A stretch of DNA of 64,000 bases from Pseudomonas izuensis (GTDB taxonomy: Bacteria; Pseudomonadota; Gammaproteobacteria; Pseudomonadales; Pseudomonadaceae). The stretch covers positions 26,753-90,752 of the forward strand of contig NZ_WTFT01000016.1 of the NCBI RefSeq assembly GCF_009861505.1. Reading direction: 5' to 3'. Position 1 is the stretch's first letter. Each line of letters starts with the position of its first letter. Of the stretch, positions 16,774-24,013 are shown one piece after another. Both the position numbers and the translations under genes were made by a program. The notes beneath the pieces were generated by a model that worked only from the letters and a program-made list of their open reading frames with translations, did not search any database and was not told the DNA's origin.

Positions 16774-17746
16774 AGCACACGCGGCGTCCCACGCCGACCA
16801 CCCGGCAAAGTCTCGCCTGAGCCGCTGGAAAAGACCGCTGACGATGCTGTTTTTCCTGGCGCTGATCGTGCTGTTGAGCCTGTTCGCCTCGCGCATCGAA
16901 TGGGGCGAAGTGTTCGACACCCTGGCCGATTTCAAGGTGCGCACACTGATCATCGCCTCTGGACTGACCCTGGCGAGTTTTCTGGTCTACGCCAGTTTCG
17001 ACCTGATCGGCCGCACTTACATACGCCAGGATCTGACGTGGAAACAGATCCTGCCGGTGGGGATCATCAGCTACGCCTTCAACCTCAACCTGAGTGCCTG
17101 GGTCGGCGGTATTGCCATGCGTTATCGGCTGTATTCGCGGCTCGGTGTGAGCAAAGGCAACATCGCAAAAATCCTCGGCCTGAGCCTGGCCACCAACTGG
17201 TTCGGCTACATGGTGATTGCCGGGGCAGTGTTCAGCAGCGGGCTGGTACGCATGCCCCCGGGGTGGAAACTGAGCAGCGACGCGCTGCAAGGTGTGGGCG
17301 TTTTGTTGCTGCTGGTGAGCGCGGGATATCTCGCGGCGTGCCGCTTCTCCAAACGGCGCGAGTGGGCGATACGCGGTATTGAAATCGATTTGCCGTCCTT
17401 GCGCATGGCCATTGTGCAACTGGCCCTTGGGGCGCTGAACTGGTCGCTGATGGCGGCAGTGATCTTCACCCTGCTGCCGAGCAAACTCGACTACCCATTG
17501 GTGCTTGGCGTGTTGCTGATCAGTGCTATCGCCGGGGTCATCACCCACATACCGGCGGGGCTCGGTGTGCTGGAAGCTGTGTTCGTGGCTTTGCTGCAAC
17601 ACGAGGTATCGCGGGGCAGTCTGGTGGCGGGACTATTGGCTTACCGGGCGATCTATTTTCTGCTGCCGCTGTTGATCACGCTGGTGATGTATTTGCTGGT
17701 GGAGGCCAAGGCCAAGTCGCTGCGGATCTCGAAAAAACCCAAGTGA
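16760..17746 (+). CDS. Lysylphosphatidylglycerol synthase TM region/UPF0104 family protein (YbhN-like)
   Basis: This 328-residue integral membrane protein has about seven to eight transmembrane helices and belongs to the flippase-like family of the MprF membrane half. The family block GIISYAFNLNLSAWVGGIAMRYRLYSRLGVSKG is clear. The C-terminal part has ITHIPAGLGVLEAVF, also conserved in MprF-type flippases. There is no aminoacyl-transferase domain. It is the last gene of the DUF72-EEP-clsB-ybhN operon, and the order of the last three matches E. coli ybhP-ybhO-ybhN. A lipid-moving role beside ClsB is plausible but inferred. Confidence 0.88.
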   Translation: MSRTEAHAASHADHPAKSRLSRWKRPLTMLFFLALIVLLSLFASRIEWGEVFDTLADFKVRTLIIASGLTLASFLVYASFDLIGRTYIRQDLTWKQILPVGIISYAFNLNLSAWVGGIAMRYRLYSRLGVSKGNIAKILGLSLATNWFGYMVIAGAVFSSGLVRMPPGWKLSSDALQGVGVLLLLVSAGYLAACRFSKRREWAIRGIEIDLPSLRMAIVQLALGALNWSLMAAVIFTLLPSKLDYPLVLGVLLISAIAGVITHIPAGLGVLEAVFVALLQHEVSRGSLVAGLLAYRAIYFLLPLLITLVMYLLVEAKAKSLRISKKPK

Positions 17747-17763
17747 TTTGTGGTGATGGTGAT

Positions 17764-17842
17764 GACGCCATCGCGGGCAAGCCTTGCTCCCACAGGTAGT
17801 CAACACAAATTCTGTGGGAGCAAGGCTTGCCCGCGATGCGTC
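17764..17842. repeat. REP doublet (REPIN), gcgggcaagcctt type
   Basis: The arms at 17764-17795 and 17812-17842 face each other around about 16 bases, between the convergent ybhN-like and hydrolase genes. They are the same subfamily as 2418-2495. Confidence 0.85.
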
Positions 17843-17860
17843 CGCAAGAACACCACAAAA

Positions 17861-18619
17861 TCATTTGGATTGAATGATGCTCAACCGCTCACCCACCACC
17901 ATTTCCGTGATCCAGTCCACCAGGATCGAGGTGTAAGCCTGCTGCGAAACCGGATCGCTCAGCGCATGGTCGGCACCGTCGATAATGCGGTGCGTCATCG
18001 AATGGGTCTGCTGACACGCTGCGCGATAACTCATGATCGTCGCGTGGGGCACATAGTCATCGGTTTCGGACTGGACCAACAGCACATCCCCGGTAAATTG
18101 CGAACAGGCATGCAGCGCCCGATTGCTATCGGCACGTACCAGCGTACCGCGGTAATCGCGCAAATCGAGCTTGTCCAGGTCACGCTTGGGCGTGTGCCAT
18201 TGCTCGTCGCGATACAGTGCCGGCACCCGTAGCGCCAGCCAGCGCACCGGACGCAACGACGTGAGGATCGAGGCCAGGTAACCGCCGTAGCTGGTGCCGA
18301 CCACGGCAATCGCCGAGGTATCCAGCGCCGGGTGCGCGAGCAAGCGATCGTAGGCCGCCAACAGGTCGCGCAGATTATCTTCACGGGTCACCCGGGTCAG
18401 CGGAATGCCGGTGCCGCCGGTGTGGCCCCGCAGGTCGAAAGTCAGGCACACACAACCTAAGCCCGCGATGCCCTTGGCCCGCTCCAGATCGCGCTCCTGA
18501 CTGCCGCCCCAACCGTGCACGAACAGCACGCCGGGGACTTTCGATTTGGGGCTGAGAAAGGTCCCGCTCATCTGCTCGTCGTCGATGTCGATTTGAATGC
18601 TTTCGCTTCTAGCCGTCAT
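17861..18619 (-). CDS. Alpha/beta hydrolase
   Basis: This 252-residue serine hydrolase has no signal peptide. The oxyanion-side motif is VHGWGGS, the nucleophile elbow is GTSYGG, an acid lies in SETDDYVPH, and the catalytic His in GADHALS completes the triad. It resembles the dienelactone hydrolase/prolyl-oligopeptidase-like group (LRGHTGGTG after strand 4). The start ATG lies inside the last codons of the upstream DUF3182 gene (11-base overlap), so the two are translated together. The substrate cannot be told from sequence. Confidence 0.85.
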   Translation of the reverse strand: MTARSESIQIDIDDEQMSGTFLSPKSKVPGVLFVHGWGGSQERDLERAKGIAGLGCVCLTFDLRGHTGGTGIPLTRVTREDNLRDLLAAYDRLLAHPALDTSAIAVVGTSYGGYLASILTSLRPVRWLALRVPALYRDEQWHTPKRDLDKLDLRDYRGTLVRADSNRALHACSQFTGDVLLVQSETDDYVPHATIMSYRAACQQTHSMTHRIIDGADHALSDPVSQQAYTSILVDWITEMVVGERLSIIQSK

Positions 18620-19718
18620 AGGATTTGACCGTTACGTACTTGAGTAGGAAATCACTGTTTTGCGCCGGACCGCGATACACCTCGATGGCGTCCGCCGGAA
18701 GCGGCCGATCGGTGTAGGTTTCCACCGAAGACACGCGAATCGCGCGCATTTGCGGGTCGTTGACGAAGCTCTGCAAGGCAGCGACTTCGGCGCTGCTGGC
18801 CCCGCCCATGCGCCAGGATTGCTCGAGCACGCCGCTGCGGGGTTTGCCATCACTGGCCACCCCTTGGGCGATGTCGTAGTTGCGCCGCGACGCATAGAAG
18901 CCGGGGTAGGCTTCATCCGCCGCGCCGTCGAACACCTGCGCCTGCCTGATCGCCAATCGCACGTCTTCAGGCAAGTCCAACGCCAACAGATCCTGATAGC
19001 CACCCTGCACCACCAGCAGGTTGGAGCCGCCATACACCTCTTCGCCTTGAGGGTCCTTGGTCAAGAATTGCTCACCGCAATAACTCAGTACCCTGTCACC
19101 GATGAAACTCTGACCGACGCTGTGGGTGATCACCTGATCCAGGTCCTGCTCGAGCACCACACCTTCGTTGAACAGGTTCCTGGCCTCGGGCCGAGCGAGG
19201 ATTTCGTCGAACTGGTCGAGGCTTTTGATCACTTCCTGACCGCGCCCGGCGCAGGCGTGAATCGGCTTGAGACGGATCGGGCCGCTGTAGAGCAAATGCT
19301 CCGCCGCTGGCCGTGCATCGTCGAGGGAAAAAACACTGAGGCCGTCGAGCACGACGTTGCGCACGCGTTCGCAAAACAGCGGCGCCCAGCCTGGTGGCGC
19401 ATGCGCATGATGATTCAGCAAACCGTGGCTGATGGCTTTGGTGCAGATGAAGGCGTGTTCGACATAGCCACCCCACAAATCCTCAGGACCTTTGACACCC
19501 AACTGTCGGGCGGCTGCGGCCCCCACTAATGTTTGGGTGGGCAGTAGATAAATGTCTCGACCACGATGCTGCCCAGGGTCGTAACTGCCACCGAACTTGA
19601 GCCCGAGGATTTGCGCCAGCCACTTGGCTAGCGCGCGATTGGTTTCGACTTCATGCACTGGCGCGTCGGGGTGCACCGAATGGGCGACCACCAGTTTCTT
19701 GCGGTTTGTTGGGGTCAT
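18609..19718 (-). CDS. DUF3182 family protein, ATP-grasp-like
   Basis: This 369-residue cytoplasmic protein belongs to the DUF3182 family, sometimes named biotin carboxylase-like. The middle shows ATP-grasp features. A Lys in IRLKPIHACAGRGQ is followed by a glycine-rich turn, then a hydrophobic VVLEQDL adenine-site block and a late GGSNLLVVQGGY segment. This suggests an ATP-dependent carboxylate ligase, though the acceptor is unknown. It shares 11 bases with the downstream alpha/beta hydrolase gene. The pairing of an ATP-grasp protein with a hydrolase suggests a small make-and-break or modification pathway, which is inference. Confidence 0.75.
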   Translation of the reverse strand: MTPTNRKKLVVAHSVHPDAPVHEVETNRALAKWLAQILGLKFGGSYDPGQHRGRDIYLLPTQTLVGAAAARQLGVKGPEDLWGGYVEHAFICTKAISHGLLNHHAHAPPGWAPLFCERVRNVVLDGLSVFSLDDARPAAEHLLYSGPIRLKPIHACAGRGQEVIKSLDQFDEILARPEARNLFNEGVVLEQDLDQVITHSVGQSFIGDRVLSYCGEQFLTKDPQGEEVYGGSNLLVVQGGYQDLLALDLPEDVRLAIRQAQVFDGAADEAYPGFYASRRNYDIAQGVASDGKPRSGVLEQSWRMGGASSAEVAALQSFVNDPQMRAIRVSSVETYTDRPLPADAIEVYRGPAQNSDFLLKYVTVKSYDG

Positions 19719-19890
19719 GCGTCCCCCTTCAATCGGCAGTAGATGAATGTAGGTGTAGGAGGTGCAGAGATCAGGCCAAGCGGGGCTGTCGGGAAACGCT
19801 TTTTAAATCATGTGGTTGCACGAACAGTAGTGGCAGGAGGCCTGTTTGATTCTGCACGAGAGCCTTTCAAAATCCGGCATTTTGCACGAT

Positions 19891-19989
19891 CCCTTGTGGG
19901 AGCAAGCCTGCTCGCGAATAGGCCCTTTCCCTCAACATCGATGTTGGATGTCAGACTATTTTCGCGAGCAGGCTCGCTCCTACAAGGGG
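19891..19989. repeat. REP doublet (REPIN), cgagcaggctcgctcc type
   Basis: The left arm cccttgtgggagcaagcctg and a right-arm complement ending cctacaaggg are separated by about 40 bases that contain a small palindrome (aacatcgatgtt). The doublet lies in the 287-base gap between the DUF3182 gene and the GlxA-type regulator. I see nothing else in that gap. Confidence 0.8.
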
Positions 19990-20005
19990 AATTGCGGTGT
20001 GGTGC

Positions 20006-20998
20006 CTAGCGTGCGGCAACACCCGGCAACACCCCAAACCGCGCCCGATAATCGCTCGGCGCCAGCCCGGTGATTTTCTTGAACGTGGAGCGAAACGCCC
20101 CCGGGTCCTGATAGCCCACGGTCCAGGCAATGTGATCGATGGTGCCATTGGTGAATTCGAGCATTTCCCTGGCCTTGCCGACCCGCAGGTGCTGGCAGTA
20201 CTCAGTAGGTTTTAGCCCGGTCGCCGCGCGGAAGCGGCGCAGGAACGTGCGTTCCTCCAGCCCTGCCCGCTCGGCCATCGCCGTCAGTGATACATCGGTG
20301 GCTCCGGTGCTTTGCAGCCAGTGCTGCACCTTGAGAATCGAAGCATCGCCATGGCTGAGGATCGGTGCGAAGTTACTGCCGTATTCACTGGCACTGTCGC
20401 TGTGCTCCACCACCAGAAAACGCGCGGTGCCTGTGGCAATGCTCGGCCCCAACAGGCGATCCACCAGGCGCAGACCCAGTTCGGACCAGGCCATCAGCCC
20501 CGCGGTGGTAATCAGGTCGCCGTCATCGACGATGGGCGTATCGGCCTTGAGTTTGATCGCCGGGTATCGCTCGGCGAAAGCTTTGGCGGAGGTCCAGTGG
20601 GTGGTGGCGCTGCGGCCGTCGAGCAAGCCACTTTCGGCCAACAGAATCGAACCCACGCAAACACCGCCGAGGGTCGCTCCATTGGCGTGTTGCTGCCTGA
20701 GCCAGCGAATCAGCGCCTGCGATGCCTGGCCTTCGGAGAACCCGGCAATCGAGGGTGGAATCAATACCGCCACCAATGCACCGTCCGCTGCGGGATGACT
20801 GTCGTAGACCCGAGCGGGTGGCTGATCGCCTTCGACCCGCCAATGGCTGACCCGCAACAGTGGCAAGCGCGCAGCCTGATGTTCGGCGGCGATCCGGTTG
20901 GCCACCCCGAACAGGTCGGTCAACCCATGCACCGCCGCCATCTGCGCGCCGGGATAGATCAACACGCCCAGTTCGGCGATTGCCCTTTGTGCATCCAT
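20006..20998 (-). CDS. GlxA family transcriptional regulator (DJ-1/PfpI + AraC)
   Basis: This 330-residue regulator has an N-terminal DJ-1/PfpI-like domain (about residues 8-185) and a C-terminal AraC DNA-binding domain (about 225-320). The PfpI part keeps a cysteine at the nucleophile elbow (GGVCVGSILLAESGLLDGR). The AraC part has two helix-turn-helix units, one near SLTAMAERAGLEERTFLRRFRAATG and one near IDHIAWTVGYQDPGAFRSTFKK. I chose the ATG at 20998, preceded by AGGGGG, over a longer frame that runs through the divergent gene. It is divergent from a cysteine hydrolase gene across 102 bases, so it probably controls it. Confidence 0.87.
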   Translation of the reverse strand: MDAQRAIAELGVLIYPGAQMAAVHGLTDLFGVANRIAAEHQAARLPLLRVSHWRVEGDQPPARVYDSHPAADGALVAVLIPPSIAGFSEGQASQALIRWLRQQHANGATLGGVCVGSILLAESGLLDGRSATTHWTSAKAFAERYPAIKLKADTPIVDDGDLITTAGLMAWSELGLRLVDRLLGPSIATGTARFLVVEHSDSASEYGSNFAPILSHGDASILKVQHWLQSTGATDVSLTAMAERAGLEERTFLRRFRAATGLKPTEYCQHLRVGKAREMLEFTNGTIDHIAWTVGYQDPGAFRSTFKKITGLAPSDYRARFGVLPGVAAR

Positions 20999-21100
20999 TG
21001 TCAGTTTTCCCCCTGCTATTGTCGGTGCGGCCAATCCCCGGACGGCCTGCTTGAGCCAATACTCCATTCCACACCCAAACCACACTTCGAGGAAACACTC

Positions 21101-21655
21101 ATGGCCAAGCAAGCACTCATCGTAGTCGATATCCAAAACGACTACTTCCCCCAAGGCAAGTGGCCGCTGGTCGGCGCCGACGCCGCCGCGGACAACGCCG
21201 TCCGTCTGCTCGCGGCATTCCGCGAGGCCGGCGATTCGGTGGTACACATCCGCCACGAGTTCACCTCCGACGCCGCGCCTTTCTTCACCCCCGGCTCCGA
21301 AGGCGCCAAGCTGCACCCCAAAGTCCTCAACCTGGGCAATGAGCCTGTGGTGCTCAAACACTACGTCAACTCGTTCCGCGAAACCGAACTGCAATCGATC
21401 CTCGACCAGCAAGGCATCAAGGAACTGGTGGTCGTCGGCAGCATGAGCCACATGTGCATCGATGGCATCACCCGCGCCGCCAATGACCTCGGTTACAGCG
21501 TCACCGTGATCCACGACGCCTGCGCCTCCCGTGACCTGGAGTTCAACGGCCTGACCGTTCCGGCGGCCCAGGTGCATGCCGCTTTCATGTCGGCATTGGG
21601 CTTTGCCTACGCCAACGTAGTTTCCACCGACGAGTTCCTCGCGAACGCCCAGTAA
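21101..21655 (+). CDS. Isochorismatase-family cysteine hydrolase
   Basis: This 184-residue cytoplasmic hydrolase of the nicotinamidase/isochorismatase family has the catalytic triad Asp10 (VVDIQNDYF), Lys86 (VLKHYVNSF) and Cys119 (SHMCIDGITRAA). A cis-peptide region precedes the cysteine (VVGSMSHMC). The likely substrates are small amides. The close homologues I recall are annotated only as cysteine hydrolases. The gene is preceded by GAGGAAAC and stands divergent to the GlxA-type regulator. A strong terminator follows at 21678-21712, so the gene is monocistronic. Confidence 0.88.
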   Translation: MAKQALIVVDIQNDYFPQGKWPLVGADAAADNAVRLLAAFREAGDSVVHIRHEFTSDAAPFFTPGSEGAKLHPKVLNLGNEPVVLKHYVNSFRETELQSILDQQGIKELVVVGSMSHMCIDGITRAANDLGYSVTVIHDACASRDLEFNGLTVPAAQVHAAFMSALGFAYANVVSTDEFLANAQ

Positions 21656-21677
21656 CAGCTGATCCAGTGCAAAAATG

Positions 21678-21712
21678 AAAAAGCCCATGGCCTCGAACGC
21701 CATGGGCTTTTT
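21678..21712 (+). terminator. Rho-independent terminator of the cysteine hydrolase gene
   Basis: AAAAGCCCATGGC, a 7-base loop, then GCCATGGGCTTTTT form a perfect stem with a U-tract 23 bases after the stop codon. Confidence 0.9.
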
Positions 21713-21898
21713 GCTTCCCGTGGGTTTGGACGATCTGCATTGCACGCAATACCGCCAGAACCCTGAAGAGTTAAGCCACGGACAACAATAACTCCACTCC
21801 CAACGTAAACCGCGGGGGTTCAAGAGATACCGCATCTACTGTTTGCCGGGTTGTTCTACGCACTTAATTTTTAGTCAAACTCACTGGAAGCCTGAACT

Positions 21899-22399
21899 AT
21901 GACCACTTTGAATATCAGCACTGACAGCTTGTCGAAAAAAGCATCCCTCGGCGTCAGCACCATGGCGCTTGGCACCTACGGCATCTATTTCGCCCTCGCC
22001 GTGATCTACTTCTGGTTCGGCGGCATGAAGTTCACCCACTATGAAGCAGAAGGCCTGGTTCCTCTGGTGAGTAACAGCCCGCTGCTGGGGTGGGTGTACC
22101 AGATATTCAACGTAGATCTGTTTTCCGCGCTACTTGGCGTCCTGGAGGTTTCTATCGGCGTGTTGATCGCAGGTCGCCTGCTGTCACCGAAGCTTTCGTT
22201 GATTGGAGGTGCTTTGTCTGCCGGGTTGTTCATCACGACGCTGAGCTTTATGGTTTCGACGCCCGGAGTGATTGAGCCTGGCCTTGGCTTCCCGGCCATC
22301 ACTGTTGCACCCGGTCAGTTTCTCCTCAAGGACATTGGCTTGCTTGCCGCCTCAATCTTCGTGGCTGGTCATTCCTTGACCAAGCTGGAAACGCCTTAA
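21899..22399 (+). CDS. DUF417 family membrane protein (YkgB/RclC-like)
   Basis: This 166-residue inner-membrane protein has four predicted helices (about residues 26-45, 75-95, 100-120 and 137-155). The family block YFWFGGMKFTHYEAEGLVPLVSNSPLLGW is clear. In E. coli the homologue YkgB (RclC) belongs to the reactive-chlorine response operon rclABC, regulated by the AraC-family RclR. Here an AraC regulator with RclR-like features lies next to it in convergent orientation. rclA and rclB homologues are not in the neighbourhood. A 243-base upstream gap beyond the preceding terminator shows no promoter I would trust. A weak hairpin follows the stop. Confidence 0.85.
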   Translation: MTTLNISTDSLSKKASLGVSTMALGTYGIYFALAVIYFWFGGMKFTHYEAEGLVPLVSNSPLLGWVYQIFNVDLFSALLGVLEVSIGVLIAGRLLSPKLSLIGGALSAGLFITTLSFMVSTPGVIEPGLGFPAITVAPGQFLLKDIGLLAASIFVAGHSLTKLETP

Positions 22400-22420
22400 G
22401 CTGACAACTTCACAATGAAG

Positions 22421-22457
22421 ATGGCCTGAAACACTTCGATGTTTCCGGCCATTTTCC
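22421..22457. terminator. Hairpin terminator between convergent DUF417 and AraC genes
   Basis: The arms atggcctgaaaca and tgtttccggccat pair with one mismatch around 6 bases, followed by attttcc on the plus strand. Confidence 0.6.
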
Positions 22458-22486
22458 ATTCTCGGTTTAAACAACGGACCACCTGA

Positions 22487-23329
22487 TCAAGAGGATTCAG
22501 TCCGCTCACCCATCAGGGACTTCATCCAGTCCGTTGGGCTGCAGCCAGTCTTGCGGCGAAATGCACGGGCCAGCGCCGAAGGACTTTCATACCCAACCTC
22601 GTCAGCAATCAACGTGATCGGTCGCCCTTCACGCAGACGCTTCTGCGCCAGGCTGATCCGCCAACTCAGCAGGTAGTCCGCCGGCGTCTGCCCGAGAACC
22701 GATCGAAAATGCACTGCATAGGCAGCGCGGGACATGTTCGACTCATTCGCCAGCTCCGCAACTGACCAAGGTCGATGAGGTGCCTTGTGCATTTGAATCA
22801 GAGAACGGGATAGCCGTGGGTCGGCCAGCCCAGCCATCATTCCGGTGCTCAGCTGATGGTGGTCGAGCAGGTGTCGAAACAGCAGGATGATCAACAGTTC
22901 GAACAAACGATCAAGCACCGCCTCCCTGCCGCAGTGACCGCCGGAAGCCTCGCTGAACAACCATTTCAACGTATCGGTCAGCAGCGGCAGTTCATCCAGG
23001 GACAGCACCAGAAGGTCGGGGAGCGAAGCAGAGATGGGGTTGCTGGCACCTCCGTCAAACACCAGTGACGCACACAGCAATTGAGCGCCGTCGAGCTCGT
23101 CTGCGATCAGTTGATGTCGGCTGGGGCGGGGCAGAAAAATCAGACTGGGGCGGACCAACAGCACATCACTTATTCCGGGACCTTTCAGCGTTACGGTGCC
23201 CGCCTGCAACAGGTGAACATGGCCGCGCTGGTCAGCGCCATCGTATGACGAAATTCCACAGAGCTTGCCACTGTAGAACAGGCTGGCGCGGACACCGAAC
23301 TGGGACAGCAACGTAGACAGGCGGTCCAT
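22487..23329 (-). CDS. AraC family transcriptional regulator, cupin-type sensor (RclR-like)
   Basis: This 280-residue regulator has an N-terminal cupin-like sensor domain (about residues 1-170) and a C-terminal AraC domain (about 180-275; WSVAELANESNMSRAAYAVHFRSVLG and ITLIADEVGYESPSALARAFRRKTGCSP). I chose the ATG at 23329, giving MDRLSTLL, over an in-frame GTG six codons upstream. E. coli RclR begins similarly and senses hypochlorous acid through two cysteines. Here Cys86 lies in LLCASLV, at the place of RclR Cys89, and Cys24 lies in GKLCG near RclR Cys21. Together with the adjacent DUF417 gene this suggests an oxidant-responsive regulator. The role is inferred. Confidence 0.82.
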   Translation of the reverse strand: MDRLSTLLSQFGVRASLFYSGKLCGISSYDGADQRGHVHLLQAGTVTLKGPGISDVLLVRPSLIFLPRPSRHQLIADELDGAQLLCASLVFDGGASNPISASLPDLLVLSLDELPLLTDTLKWLFSEASGGHCGREAVLDRLFELLIILLFRHLLDHHQLSTGMMAGLADPRLSRSLIQMHKAPHRPWSVAELANESNMSRAAYAVHFRSVLGQTPADYLLSWRISLAQKRLREGRPITLIADEVGYESPSALARAFRRKTGCSPTDWMKSLMGERTESS

Positions 23330-23430
23330 GGCATAACCCGCAGTCACATATAGACAATTAGCAGCATATCACCCTGTGCTTTTGTCCCTATTGCTGGCAT
23401 TTGCAATGGCTACCCGGATAAAAACGCTGA

Positions 23431-23471
23431 CAACAAAAAACCCGGCATCCTCATGGGAATGCCGGGCCTTT
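23431..23471 (-). terminator. Terminator of the ssb transcription unit
   Basis: CCCGGCAT and ATGCCGGG stems close a 10-base loop. An A6 run to the left (U-tract on the minus strand) and TTTTTT to the right make it usable in both directions. Confidence 0.88.
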
Positions 23472-23491
23472 TTTAGCTCGAAGCTACTTTC

Positions 23492-24004
23492 CTAGAACGG
23501 AATATCGTCATCAAAGCTGTCGAAGTCCGGAGCTGGCTGCGGAGCGGCCTGCTGTGGAGCCGGGCGCGACTGCTGCGGTGCCGACTGCTGTGGACGTGGA
23601 GCTTGCTGGCGTGGCGCGGACTGCTGGTAGTTGCCCCCGCCTTGTTGGTCGCCCTGCTGTGGACGGCCGCCCAGCAGTTGCATGGTGCCTTGCATGTCGA
23701 CCACGATTTCGGTGGTGTAACGCTTGATACCGTCTTTTTCCCACTCACGGGTCTGCAGCTTGCCTTCGATGTAGACTTGCGAGCCTTTACGCAGGTATTC
23801 GCCGGCGATTTCTGCAACTTTGCCGAACATCGACACACGGTGCCATTCAGTCTTTTCGACTTTCTGACCGGTTTGCTTGTCAGTCCATTGTTCGCTGGTC
23901 GCCAGACTCAGGTTGGTCACGGCGTTGCCGTTCGGCAGGTAGCGAACTTCAGGATCCTGGCCGCAAGTGCCGACCAATATGACTTTGTTAACCCCACGGG
24001 CCAT
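23492..24004 (-). CDS. ssb: Single-stranded DNA-binding protein
   Basis: This 170-residue SSB coats single-stranded DNA during replication and repair. The OB fold spans about residues 1-110 (GVNKVILVGTCGQDPEVRYLPNG; WHRVSMFGKVAEIAGEYLRKG). A flexible Gln/Pro-rich linker follows (residues 113-158). The acidic tail DFDSFDDDIPF recruits partner proteins. The start lies 9 bases after the stop of the YajR-like MFS gene, so the two are probably co-transcribed. The order uvrA (divergent), MFS, ssb is as in P. aeruginosa PA4234-PA4232. Confidence 0.97.
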   Translation of the reverse strand: MARGVNKVILVGTCGQDPEVRYLPNGNAVTNLSLATSEQWTDKQTGQKVEKTEWHRVSMFGKVAEIAGEYLRKGSQVYIEGKLQTREWEKDGIKRYTTEIVVDMQGTMQLLGGRPQQGDQQGGGNYQQSAPRQQAPRPQQSAPQQSRPAPQQAAPQPAPDFDSFDDDIPF

Positions 24005-24013
24005 TACGTTCTC

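Noticed and set aside
2418..19989. REP doublets considered as CRISPR repeats
   Set aside because: They are scattered single inverted pairs in different gaps, not regularly spaced direct repeats, and no cas genes are present.
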